A DNA stretch of 64,000 nucleotides from Strigamia acuminata (Eukaryota; Arthropoda; Chilopoda; Geophilomorpha; Linotaeniidae), in assembly GCA_949358305.1 (NCBI GenBank), contig OX442321.1:5729605-5793604 (forward strand), written 5' to 3'. Made by a program: the position numbers and the translations under genes. Shown here in pieces: positions 43,781 to 54,478 of this stretch. The notes under the pieces are model-generated. The model worked only from the letters and a program-made list of their open reading frames with translations, did not search any database and was not told the DNA's origin. Numbering within the stretch: the stretch's first letter is position 1; the number at the start of each line of letters is the position of its first letter.

Positions 43781-46700
43781 ATGGGAAAGATGGTCGCTTT
43801 ATTTTTGTGCGTGATTTTGTTTTCGTTGATCTTGAATGGACATGGGGAAACCTGTTATGAGCAAAGTAAGAGGAATGGTTGCCGAAACTGTGCATTTATT
43901 TTAATGCTATTTATTTATATATTTTTTTATTATTTTATTATAAGGTGAATGTCCTAGGTTATCATTTGGGAACTGCGGTAAACGCTGCGATACTGACAGC
44001 GATTGTGCTGGGTATTATGTTCAACATTCTCGGTGTTGTAATTGCTATGGCTTTCGGAGCGAATTTTTGCCATTTGCTTTATTTGGCTGGCACACAGCGT
44101 GCGTTGTCGTGCAGCCACCAATGATCTGTTCAACGACAACGACTACAGTCGGTATGCCAACGACTACAACAACGCCCCAGCTGCCAACATCCGAGCCGCC
44201 AACGTCCGATCCACCAACGTCCCAGCCACCAACATCTGGCACAACAACGTCCCAGTTGCCAACAAACTTGACGACAACATCCCAGCCACCAACAAATGGG
44301 ACGACGACATCTCAGCCATTAACATCCGAGATGACAACATCCCAGCCACCAACATCTGGCACAACAACGTCCCAGTCGCCAACAAACTTGACGACAACAT
44401 CCCAGCCACCAACAAATGGGACGACGACATCCCAGCCACTAACATCCGAGATGACAACGTCCCTATCGCCAACGTCTGAGACGACAACATCCCAGGCACC
44501 AACGTCTGACACGACAACATCTCAGCCCCCAACGTCTGACACGACAATGTCCCAGTCGCCGACAAATTTGACGACAACATCCCAGCCACCAACAAATGGG
44601 ACGACGACATCTCAGCCATTAACATCCGAGATGACAACATCCCAGCCACCAACATCTGGCACAACAACGTCCCAGTCGCCAACAAACTTGACGACAACAT
44701 CCCAGCCACCAACAAATGGGACGACGACATCCCAGCCACTAACATCCGAGATGACAACGTCCCTATCGCCAACGTCTGAGACGACAACATCCCAGGCACC
44801 AACGTCTGACACGACAACATCTCAGCCGCCAACGTCTGACACGACAATGTCCCAGTCGCCGACAAATTTGACGACAACATCCCAGGCACCAACAAATGGG
44901 ACGACGACATCCCAGCCACCAACTTCTGACACGACAACGTCCCAGTCGCCAACAAACACCACGACAACATCCCAGCCGCCAACGTCTGACACGACAATGT
45001 CCCAGTCGCCGACAAATTTGACGACAACATCCCAGGCACCAACAAATGGGACGACGACATCCCAGCCACCAACTTCTGACACGACAACGTCCCAGTCGCC
45101 AACAAACACCACGACAACATCCCAACCGCCAACGTCTGACACGACAATGTCCCAGTCGCCGACAAATTTGACGACAACATCCCAGGCACCAACAAATGGG
45201 ACGACGACATTCCAGCCACCAACTTCTGACACGACAACGTCCCAGTCGCCAACAAACACCACGACAACATCCCAACCGCCAACGTCTGACACGACAATGT
45301 CCCAGTCGCCGACAAATTTGACGACAACATCCCAGGCACCAACAAATGGGACGACGACATTCCAGCCACCAACTTCTGACACGACAACGTCCCAGTCGCC
45401 AACAAACACCACGACAACATCCCAGCCGCCAACGTCTGACACGACAATGTCCCAGTCGCCAACAAATGGGACGACGACATCCCAGCCACCAACGTCTGAC
45501 ACGACAACGTCCCAGTCGCCAACAAACATCACGACAACGTCCCAGTCGCCAACAAACATCACGACAACATCCCAACCGCCAACGTCTGACACGACAATGT
45601 CCCAGTCGCCGACAAATTTGACGACAACATCCCAGGCACCAACAAATGGGACGACGACATCCCAGCCACCAACTTCTGACACGACAACGTCCCAGTCGCC
45701 AACAAACACCACGACAACATCCCAGCCGCCAACGTCTGACACGACAATGTCCCAGTCGCCAACAAATGGGACGACGACATCCCAGCCACCAACGTCTGAC
45801 ACGACAACGTCCCAGTCGCCAACAAACATCACGACAACGTCCCAGTCGCCAACAAACATCACGACAACATCCCAGCCGCCAACGTCTGACACGACAATGT
45901 CCCAGTCGCCGACAAATGGGACGACGACATCCCAGCCACCAACGTCTGACACGACAACGTCCCAGTCGCCAACAAACATCACGACAACGTCCCAGTCGCC
46001 AACAAACATCACGACAACATCCCAGCCGCCAACGTCTGACACGACAATGTCCCAGTCGCCGACAAATGGGACGACGACATCCCAGCCACCAACGTCTGAC
46101 ACGACAACGTCCCAGTCGCCAACAAACATCACGACAACGTCCCAGTCGCCAACAAACATCACGACAACATCCCAGCCACCAACGTCTGACACGACAACGT
46201 CCCAGTCGCCAACAAACATCACGACAACGTCCCAGTCGCCAACAAACATCACGACAACATCCCAGCCACCAACGTCTGACACGACAACGTCCCAGTCGCC
46301 AACAAACATCACGACAACGTCCCAGTCGCCAACAAACACCACGACAACATCCCAGCCGCCAACGTCTGACACGACAATGTCCCAGTCGCCAACAAATGGG
46401 ACGACGACATCCCAGCCACCAACGTCTGACACGACAACGTCCCAGTCGCCAACAAACATCACGACAACGTCCCAGTCGCCAACGTCTGACACGACAATGT
46501 CCCAGTCGCCGACAAACACCACGACAATGTCCCAGTCGCCGACAAACACCACGACAACATCCCAGACACTAACATCCGAGATGACAACGTCCTTGCCGCC
46601 AATGTCTGAGACGACAACATCCCAGCCACCAACAAATGGGACGACGACAACATCCCAGCCACCAACAAATGGGACGACAACATCCCAGCCATCAACGTCT

Positions 46701-46907
46701 GACACGACAACGTCCCAGTCGCCAACAAACTTGACGACAACATCCCAGCCACTAACATCCGAGATGACAACGTCCTTGCCGCCAATGTCTGAGATGATAA
46801 CATCCCAGCCACTAACAAATGGGACGACGACAACATCCCAGCCACCAACAAATGGGACACAACATTCCAGCCGCCAACATCCGAGACAACCTGGTAGACT
46901 CAAATAA
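43781..46907 (+). CDS. Secreted WAP-domain mucin-like protein (paralogue 2)
   Basis: Exons 43781-43865 and 43945-46907 give 1015 residues. Signal peptide: ALFLCVILFSLILNGHG. The WAP-like domain is ECPRLSFGNCGKRCDTDSDC, then SRCCNCYGFRS and ACVVV. From about residue 100 to the end the protein is built of 10-residue units such as [10 protein letters not shown] and TTTSQSPTNI. Thr and Ser exceed half the residues, and NGT, NTT, NIT and NLT sequons recur every one to three units. This is a mucin-type domain expected to carry dense O- and N-glycans; the protein may be a gel or coat component with an inhibitor-like head. The same intron position and phase as paralogues 1 and 3 shows common descent. 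Very similar units make assembly copy number uncertain. Confidence 0.82.
44190..46860. repeat. 30-bp coding minisatellite with 150- and 300-bp higher-order repeats
   Basis: The basic unit is about 30 nt (ten residues). A 300-nt block at 44221-44520 recurs at 44521-44820. Downstream, a 150-nt block recurs at about 44851, 45001, 45151 and 45301. Higher-order units this similar imply recent unequal exchange or slippage. Confidence 0.9.
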
Positions 46908-47040
46908 TAGTTTTGCAAGCACAGTTCTTAAGAGCATAATCCTAGGTTTCAGTAACTGACGAACTGAATTCGCCACAAGAACCAGAACTACCGATTCCTC
47001 ACATGGACACCACAAGCAAATGAAATCAATTCTGATTGTT

Positions 47041-47270
47041 AAAAGTATTTCAATGCACAGAATTACACATTTATTTCTGAACGCACGGTGGCGGTGGTCC
47101 TTCTTCCAGAACACTCTAACAGAGCCATCAATGGTTACACCCTCGAAATATTTAGTTTGCGACATCTATACTTAATAATTACAAGGAAAAAGCAAAAAAA
47201 TTCTTAAAATATACTAAAATAAACATTACTTCTTCCAAATAAGGTCCTATTGAATATTTTCAAACGTACT
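47041..47270 (-). pseudogene. Remnant of the pentraxin gene 3' end (copy 2)
   Basis: CACAGAATTACACATTTATT, GCACGGTGGCGGTGGTCCTT and CCATCAATGG match the last pentraxin exon in order; GGTCCTATTGAATATTTTCA near 47242 matches exon 1. Reading frame is lost by small deletions. Better preserved than copy 1. Confidence 0.75.
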
Positions 47271-47514
47271 TATATATTTAGAACTCTCAATAACCTTGAA
47301 TATTGTTATAAACACTAGCATTATAAGTATAATCACACTACTAACAACCTTGGAGTGACAATAAAATCAGACTTAAGTTCAAAATTGAGCTGTGCAACAC
47401 AATTTAATTTCTGACCTACAAATTCTAGAACTGTCGTCTTATCATGCCACGAAGATTATACGAGTTGAACTAAAACATAAACGAGACTTAAGTTATTTCA
47501 GTTCAACCACACAC

Positions 47515-47700
47515 AAACTGCGACACGAGTGTCCAACATGTGATGAACACAGGAGTAACGAACATGAGTCAATTGACCGGAAACGGACAGCAACAACAAA
47601 CTGCTCAACCCAAAGCACATTTGCAACAACAATGGAGGTCCGGCGGCCACAAGGTCTATCGTCGCAGTATTTTATGGTAATTTATTGTGATTTATGTCAG
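47515..47700 (+). pseudogene. Remnant of MED12 last exon (copy 2)
   Basis: GATGAACACAGGAGTAACGA, CAACAACAAACTGCTCAACC, AGCACATTTGCAACAACAAT and GGTCCGGCGGCCACAAGG follow MED12 exon 33 in order, with an internal deletion and frame disruption. The match continues into the MED12 3' flank. Confidence 0.8.
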
Positions 47701-47904
47701 CTAGCATTCATTTAGGTCTGTAAAAGATGATGACTCGGGAGAAAAAAGTAACAAAACTAAATGTATATTAACGACGCTTACACTCGTAATTCTACAATCG
47801 CCTTCTTTCTTTCCGCACCTGCCCGTTTCCTTGTTTTCACTATTTTACTACTATAGTGGGAACATTAACATTTTCTTCTCGAATTTCATTCACGTTGCGG
47901 TAAG

Positions 47905-47910
47905 TATAAA
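47905..47910 (+). promoter_or_regulatory. TATA box of WAP gene 3
   Basis: TATAAA 41 bp above the ATG at 47951, same context as in paralogue 2. Confidence 0.6.
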
Positions 47911-47950
47911 ATCAGAGGCGGAAATTTGCGAGCATTTTCGTGACGAACAG

Positions 47951-48398
47951 ATGGGAAAGATGGTCCCTATATTTTTCTGCGTGATTTTGTTTTCGTTGAT
48001 CTTTAATGGACATGGGCAACCCTGTTATGAGCAAAGTAAGAGGAATGGTTGCCGAAACTGTGAATTTATTTTAATGCTATTTATTTATACATCTTTTTTA
48101 TTAATCCTTTATTATTTTATTACAAGGTGAATGTCCTATGAACTCATTTTTGAACTGCGGTAAACGCTGCAGTGATGACAGCGATTGTGTTGGGTTTGCT
48201 CGATTTTCTCGGTGTTGTAATTGCTATGGCTTTCGCAGCGATGTATCGCCGCATTCTTTTTTTGACTGGCACTCAGCGTGCGTTGTCGTGCAACCACCAA
48301 AGATCTGTTCAACGCCAACACCTGGAGTCGATGAAGAAGAGTCACCAGGCGATCCATCTGGCGAATTATCCAGAGAGTTTATCAGGCAATTGGGGTAA
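47951..48398 (+). CDS. Secreted WAP-domain protein without repeat tail (paralogue 3)
   Basis: Exons 47951-48035 and 48127-48398 give 118 residues. Signal peptide: IFFCVILFSLIFNGHG. The eight-cysteine WAP-like domain is ECPMNSFLNCGKRCSDDSDC, SRCCNCYGFRSD, and ACVVV, closely like paralogue 2. After PPKICSTPTPG the protein ends in a short acidic tail (DEEESPGDPSGELSREF) instead of the Thr/Ser repeats. It could be the ancestral form or a copy that lost its tail. The small single domain fits a secreted protease inhibitor or antimicrobial WAP protein. It sits tail-to-tail with the pentraxin gene. Confidence 0.8.
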
Positions 48399-48559
48399 TC
48401 GCTCCGCTAGTAGACTTCGGCAACTGACTTAACCGAATCCGCAACTTACGAAACTAACACGACTAGCAATCCCTCACTTCCACACTCCACCGCAGCCACC
48501 ACAAGCAAATGAAGTCAATTCTAACCGTTAAAACTATTTTATTGCACAGAATTACATAT

Positions 48560-49344
48560 TTATTTCCGAATGCACGGTGGCCGTGGTCCTACATGAGTGC
48601 AATAATTTTTCCACACACCGTCAATAGAACTATCGACGATTTCACCATCCAAATGTTTACACGTTGCCACAGCCTCATCTGAATAATAAAAAGAAAAACA
48701 AACAATTTCTTTTGAAATAATCAAATAAACAACACTTTAATGTATTCATTACTTTGTCCGAATAAAGTCCTATTGAATATCCTCACGTCGAACAAACTTC
48801 CCTTAAAATTCTTATAAGCTTCAAATTTATTTCCATCAAACGTCGTCTGAGCTTCGCCCAACACGACGCGGATTCGCTGTCCGTCCAGACCGTTCCTAGT
48901 TCTCACCTGGTAATCCGTCGGTACGTCCACGTCGTAAAACTTACCATCAATGAACAGATTCATGTCTCCCGAACGAAACCAAAATATGCACACGTGCACC
49001 CACCGTCGCCGCGGCGTTTGGTAATAAAAAAATGATTCATCGTCTAAAACCTTCGCCCGAATCCGTTTCAATCGAGGATGAATCTGCACCAATATTGATT
49101 CAGGGTCGCCCTTTGTAGCGACGGAGCACACGGTCGAAATTCCAATATCCTCCACATTCATCCAAAAACAGATGGATAACCCGCTGTGTGTTGGCATTGT
49201 TTTGTTCCCTTTAAGCCGAACATTCGGCATTGTGTCGCCACATCTGACCATATTAAAATGGATCGAAGTACGAGCGTAACCGCCGAGTAATTCCGCCAGA
49301 CAAAACCAAATAAAAACATGCAAAATGCATGCGCGCTCCGCCAT
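48560..49344 (-). CDS. Pentraxin-like secreted lectin
   Basis: Exons 49344-48753 and 48678-48560 give 236 residues, the usual size for a short pentraxin. A signal peptide (CILHVFIWFCLAELLGGYA) is followed by a concanavalin-like jelly-roll domain. The pentraxin signature HxCxxW appears as WVHVCIFWFRSG (HVCIFW, with Phe instead of Ser/Thr). The flanking LSICFWMN and MNLFIDGKFYDV strands fit the fold, as does GSLFDVRIFNRTL near the end. The last exon adds Cys-containing GVWKNYCTHVGPRPPC. Pentraxins are calcium-dependent soluble pattern-recognition proteins; calcium ligands cannot be assigned with confidence. Scraps of its 3' end lie at 42.9 and 47.1 kb. Confidence 0.8.
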
Positions 49345-49548
49345 GTTTTATAATTAATAAATCACAAACAGGATATAAACAAAATAGAAAAAACGTTTTT
49401 ATGTCTTTATTTTCTACGTAAAACGATGATTTGTTTATTGTTTTGAATTTCCATGAGTGTAGTACAAAATAAAAAATAATCTTAGAAAGTGCAGGTAATT
49501 TGATATGACGAATCTAAAAACGAAAATAAATAGTTGCAGTCGATCGTG

Positions 49549-50833
49549 TCAACCATTCGGTCCACACAGCGCGCAGTTAGGCGCTAGACAGGACTCGGTG
49601 ACAAGACTAAATTCACGTGTGGAATCGATAGCTAAGCAATCGTAAAGCGGTTCTGTGACTACAAATCTTGACGAATTGTACTGCATCGGCTTCCGGCTCA
49701 TGGTTTGATATCTATGAGTGAATCTTACAGCAACTAAAGTGGGTGAAAATAATTAATTTGAGTGATTTTTTTTGGAAAATCGAGCTTTTTTAGGGTTAAA
49801 TTACGTACCTCCGTAAACAACATCTTTGCATTTTGGGTTATCGATGTGTCGGAAATAATCTTTTCTTTTTTCTGGTATTTTTCTATCAATTGGCATTAGG
49901 CCCCATATTGGTTTATGTAAAAGTTCGCAAAATTCGTATCCAACCCAGGCACCCTTGGGTGTTTGTAGAATTAGGTCTTGGTAACAGCTCGTTAAATAGT
50001 TGTCTTGGGGACATTTAGTTTCTTCTTCTGTTTAAAAAATAATTAGATTTTTGGGTGGGTTTTAGATGTTTTGATTTTAGAGGAAATTGGATTATTTGTC
50101 ACCTTTGTACTCGCATACAAAACATAGCGATTCGACTTCACTGCAAGGTATTTCTCGCACTGCCAAGTTTGCATTTAACGAAACTTCCGCGCACATTTTC
50201 GACGGATTCGGCTTGATTGCGTCGTAGGAAGTGTCCAGAGATGGATAAAATGTGTTTCCATTCGTAGACATGAATTTTTTTTCTCGAACTGAATGAAACC
50301 CTTTTGAAAAAAATATTTTTATAAAAATAAATCAACATAAATCACAAAAATCACAAAAATCACAAAAATCACAAAAAAATCACAAAAATCACAAAAATCA
50401 TAAAAAATCACAAAAAATCACAAAAAATCACAAAAAATCACAAAGAAAATCACAAAAATCTACAAAAATCTCAAAAAAATCACAAAAATCCACAAAAATC
50501 ACAAAAAATCACAAAAATCACAAAAAAAAAACAAAAAAAAATTACAAATCTACAAAAATCACAAAAAAACCACAAAAAATAATCACAAAAAAATCATGAA
50601 ATTATAAAAATCTCTAAACATTACCTATAAAATATTTTCTGCACTCTTCATATTCATTATGATGAGCTCTAAGGTAACCTACTAACTCGTGTTCCTCCTT
50701 CTGCGAAGTCGTCACCAGGAGTTTCATTCCTTTACTCTTGCAATAATTGGAACTTTCAGTTAGAGGTACTTGCTGTCCACTCATAATTCTCAACCTGTCC
50801 ATTTTTAAATCTACTAAACTCCCCAACAAAAAA

Positions 50834-50864
<31 letters not shown>

Positions 50865-51519
50865 ACCAAGTAAATAAAAATTAAAAATTAAAAATTAAAT
50901 TATTTAAAAATTTCTCACATTTTGTTTTCTTTTCTTCAGTGTCATTTCGTCCTTACAAAGATTTGATATGAAGAACTATAAATCTCAAATATTTCATTTA
51001 ACTGATGGAAAAATAAAATTAACATACAACATAAAATCCTACCTTTGGCCGTATCTTTTGATTCTGCAAATCAAAAACAAAATAAAAACCGTCAAAAAAT
51101 TATTAAAACGCAAACGAAACGATTTTATCACCTGAGTATTTTTCGCCAATAATTTCTCCAGCTAAAACCCAACACAAATTTTAAAAAAAAATCCAATAAA
51201 AATCAAAACTAAACAAAACTTCCTGTCCATACCTCCCGGAATCTCTGAAAAACACAAAAAAATATTTAATTTCATTTAAAAATTCCAATTTCCAAACGAT
51301 TACCTTTTTTATTTAATACTGTAAAAAACAAGACGGCAATGACGACACCGACGACTATAACTAAAACTAGTAATCCCGAAAAGATGATGTAAGTGAGCTT
51401 CTTCTTGCCATTGCTATTTAATGAATAATCGATTTACAACCATTTCTACGCATTAATATCACATTGTTTACTCGCCTTTCAATAGTTGCTTCGGTTGATT
51501 CAAATTCGTCGTCGGCCAT
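49549..51519 (-). CDS. Type II membrane C-type-lectin-like receptor
   Basis: Nine exons close in phase to 329 residues: 51519-51472, 51403-51304, 51244-51233, 51161-51132, 51063-51043, 50813-50625, 50288-50103, 50027-49809, 49733-49549. A short acidic cytoplasmic head (MADDEFESTEATIERR) leads through Lys/Arg to one membrane helix (IIFSGLLVLVIVVGVVIAVL). A stalk encoded by exons of 12, 30 and 21 nt follows. The ectodomain has two Cys-rich lectin-like halves: SSNYCKSKGMKLLVTTSQ to ESLCFVCEYK, then CPQDNYLTSCYQ to APNCALCGPNG. LCFVCE resembles the end of a C-type lectin fold. No WND or EPN sugar motif is visible, so a protein ligand is more likely. The first splice may instead use a GC donor. 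Confidence 0.65.
50335..50600. repeat. Intronic (CACAAAAAT)n-type array
   Basis: Repeats of AAAAATCACAAAAATCAC with a 9-10 bp period in the lectin-like receptor intron between exons 6 and 7. A separate (AAAT)n microsatellite lies at about 50828-50866 in the neighbouring intron. Confidence 0.85.
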
Positions 51520-51670
51520 TTATTTCATTTCACTTATTTACATAATAATCAACCCTTTTATTGTTTTCATTTATTCATTTATTTTACACGTCAACAATAT
51601 TCTACACATACGGAAAACGTGGTCGCGAGATAAACAATATAAAAACAAGCAAGAATGAATAGCTAAATCG

Positions 51671-52087
51671 TTACAAATGTTTTTTATTTTCGTATACTGC
51701 AACGCAACATTTTTCTGATGTCTTAAATTTGCAGCATTTTTGCTTTCCCGGACAATCGCCATCTACTTTGCATTTGCGACACGGACCCACATTGAGCAGT
51801 ATATTTTGACAGTGAGCTAAAAACAAATACACCGGTAAATAAACGTAATACTTGTTTGCTATTTTCCAAATTCTGGCAATATTAACTTACGGTTGGTGAT
51901 GTTTGATGCTGATGTTGCTGGTAATGGTAATATTGGCATAGTAGTTGTTGGTGGGTCTTTTTCGGGATTTCGAATGCAACCGTTGGAAACGGAAACGTAG
52001 ATCACGAATAAGAAAAACTTGAAAAAAAAATTTAAAGATTAAAAATTAAAATGAAGTAGATATACTGACCACATATCCAGAGTCCAT
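51671..52087 (-). CDS. Small secreted WAP-like Cys-rich protein
   Basis: Exons 52087-52070, 52017-51891 and 51816-51671 give 96 residues. The start encodes MDSGYVFFLFVIYVSVSNG, a signal peptide. A Pro/Thr linker (PPTTTMPILPLPATSAS) leads to the Cys domain GPCRKCKVDGDCPGKQKCC and KTSEKCCVAV. C..C..DGDC....KCC...CC follows the WAP pattern, and is close to but not the same as that of the three paralogues at 41.8-48.4 kb. A protease-inhibitor or antimicrobial role is inferred from the fold only. A strong TATA box precedes it. Tyr/Lys-rich C-terminus (YENKKHL). Confidence 0.75.
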
Positions 52088-52523
52088 TATTGTAAGAGAA
52101 TGAATTGAGCACACGTATTTGTTTCTTATATATCTGTTTTTATCTTTGATTAGTTTCGCTAGGTCGTTTTTACATTTACGATCGCATTAAATCTATCACA
52201 TTGCTGTTTTTATTCATTGTGGATGTGGAAAATAAATAAATGAATGAATAAAAGACAGGAAACTATAGGTGGAGATTAATTTGTCGAATCACTAAACAAC
52301 TGACTGTTGTGGTAAGTATTGCGGTGCAGTTCCGTTATGCTGACCAATAAATGATGCAAGTAAACGTAAATGACAAACATTATTTATTTCCGAAATTAAT
52401 ATCCTATAGAAATGTGTTATTGTTGACACTGGGTAAGTACGGTACAAAATATGTCAGAAATATAATATTTAAAGATTTAAATCGGTGAAATCTGATAAAA
52501 TAAATAGTTTTTACACAATTTCG
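52088..52523. other. Intergenic; promoter of the small WAP-like gene
   Basis: On the minus strand TATATAAG at 52132-52125 lies about 38 bp above the ATG at 52087. The rest is AT-rich with no supported exon. Confidence 0.55.
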
Positions 52524-53839
52524 TCATGTTTTGTACTCGTTTTCGTAAATGCGACTAGTGTGGTCCCATTCCGTGTACCACGAGTCCGGAGCGGTGGCAC
52601 GGCTCAGTCCCGGGACCGCCTCCTTCCATCTGCTGTTCCGACTACTCGGGGTTTTGTCGGGCACATTTCGCACAACGTCTCTCCTCAGTGTCACCATCGC
52701 CGGGTTATCGATCCCCAAACGAGAGTTGTTGATGTAATTTTCGGATAATTCTATCATTCCATCTTCGCTCATCTGTGCTTTTAATCTAAATAATTCAAAA
52801 AATATTCAAAAATATTCAAAAATAACAAAAAATTCGAAAATTTAACTCCACCTGCGTCTCCGTCGACATTCCACGCCAAGTACAATGCACAAAGCAATTA
52901 CGAAAGCACCGCCAACGATGACACCCATCCAAATCAAATCTACACACGCAAAAATTAAAGAAATTAAATTAAATTTTATTTAGAATTTAAAAAATATATA
53001 TATACAATCAATCCAGCTTTCTCTGAGCTCTTCCTTCGAATCGATCTTCCCGTCCCTGGTGGTTAGTCCACGTAATCTGGATACATTCAAAACAGGAGCG
53101 TCGTCCCATTGCGCAATCCCGGACTGATCGACGACGACCACTCGCACCTGGTAATCGAGCTCGGGTCGCAGTTCGCGCACAGTTTCGTGAAACCCGTCGT
53201 TTCTCTCCGACCAATCCTCTGCCCTAAACCTCTCCACTGTCTTCCAGTGTGTCACATTCACGTTTTTGATTTGCAACACATAAAATATTGGTTTCCCTTG
53301 ACCGATCCCTGTGTCTGACATCCATCTTGGCCAACTCACAACTATCGAATTCTCCGATCGATTTTCCAACGTTGGACGATCGCGTAGCACCGGATAACCT
53401 ACAAAGGTAGATCGATACGAGAGATATTGGTTTTTTTTTTCTATTAAATTTTTTAGAAAAAATAATTTTTTCTAAAAAAAAAAAAAAATATTTTTGCCGG
53501 AAATTCAAAAATTAAAATGGCGTCGTTGAATTGTAAATAAACACAAACTTATGTTGCAGTAAATGGTTTGCCAGCCATCTTGACAGGCAGATGGACACTG
53601 GCCCGTATCGGGATCGCAGGACGAACTTCCGCCGCATTTGCCGCAAGTGTTGGCACATTCCTGGTTGCCATAGCGATCGGGCGGGCAAACTGAATTCAGG
53701 TAAAAGCAAATAAACGTGCAGTTAGACAGAAAAAAATGAAAAGAGAGCAGATCGCGGTTATAAAAAGTGTGAAATAGTGCTTACGTGCGTGAATGGCAGC
53801 GATGACGAATAGAAAAGAGCAAAAAAACGGGAGTTCCAT
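52524..53839 (-). CDS. Single-pass receptor: Cys-rich EGF-like module, FN3 domain, tail with YxN motifs
   Basis: Five exons give 312 residues: 53839-53785, 53689-53549, 53398-53006, 52939-52852, 52785-52524. A signal peptide (FFCSFLFVIAAIHA) is followed by a laminin-EGF-like cysteine module (CPPDRYGNQECANTCGKCGG to CQDGWQTIYC). A fibronectin type III domain follows: NSIVVSWPRW, IFYVLQIKNV and LRPELDYQVRVVVVDQSG. The membrane helix is IWMGVIVGGAFVIALCIVLG with a stop-transfer CRRRRR. The 85-residue cytoplasmic tail holds Tyr sites NYINNS and IYENEY, both YxN, the form bound by Grb2-type SH2 domains when phosphorylated. No kinase domain. This resembles the Tie/MEGF-like ectodomain style, but I cannot name an orthologue. 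A type I signalling receptor is inferred. Confidence 0.72.
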
Positions 53840-54090
53840 GACTTATTTGCCGACCTCACTTGTTCATATACCGTATGCATTGAAAAGCGAACGTAGAAAA
53901 AATAAATTGCTCAACTTCCGTTTCCATGCAGGAAAAAGTTAAAGGAAATTTCTTCACGCCGAAAATATTAGAATGAATCAATCGCGAATATTGATTTATT
54001 TATTTTTCGATTAGTAATTACACACGAAATGGGTAAATAGTTGATAAATGGTAATCGGTGTAGTGAGATTTATCTTTTGTGTTATTTAAA

Positions 54091-54478
54091 TTAATATTTG
54101 TTGGATTTTCGTCTGCAAAAACATTTGCCTTCCGGAGTACAGAATCCGCTATTCGCTTTCTTCACCATTTTCTCGCATTTTTTCTCGCACGCCGCGGGAT
54201 TGCATTTGTACGCAAAATGGCGTTTAAAACCTAAAAAATAAATAGTTTTTACACGAATTAAATGTCGGGGAAATTGATTAAACTCACGTTGGTAGTCTGA
54301 CGAGTCACGATCTTCGTCTAAATCTTCATAAGAAATGTCAAATTGAGCATCTACGGAAAGCGGGAAAATCAATAAAATCAGCGAGAGAAATTTGAAACAA
54401 AATATCGAATTTACCTGAGAGGGAAACGAGTACGAACATAAGAATGAAGCAGCAAATTGTAAACAATTTGAAATTCAT
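54091..54478 (-). CDS. CSalpha-beta defensin precursor
   Basis: Exons 54478-54415, 54350-54288 and 54230-54091 give 88 residues. A signal peptide (KLFTICCFILMFVLVSLS) is followed by an acidic propeptide (DISYEDLDEDRDSSDYQ), then RFKR, a furin-type RxKR site. The mature part of about 43 residues is strongly basic. Its six cysteines are spaced C-x4-C-x3-C-x11-C-x5-C-x1-C, the CSalpha-beta defensin frame, with a gamma-core GFC...KCFC. Invertebrate defensins of this type are secreted membrane-active antimicrobial peptides; toxins and protease inhibitors share the fold, so activity is inferred. The acidic pro-part probably neutralises the basic peptide before cleavage. Each main precursor part has its own exon. 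Confidence 0.82.

Noticed and set aside
44822-46918. Minus-strand open frame of about 700 codons, rich in DWDVVV-like repeats
   Set aside because: It is the antisense of the 30-bp coding minisatellite of WAP paralogue 2, whose unit has no stop in several frames. It has no signal peptide, domain or splice context, while the plus frame continues from a clear WAP domain.
51404-51476. GC-AG first intron in the lectin-like receptor
   Set aside because: A GT-AG alternative (exon end at 51472, next exon at 51403) also keeps the frame and gives the Arg/Lys cluster before the membrane helix, so the rarer splice type is not needed.
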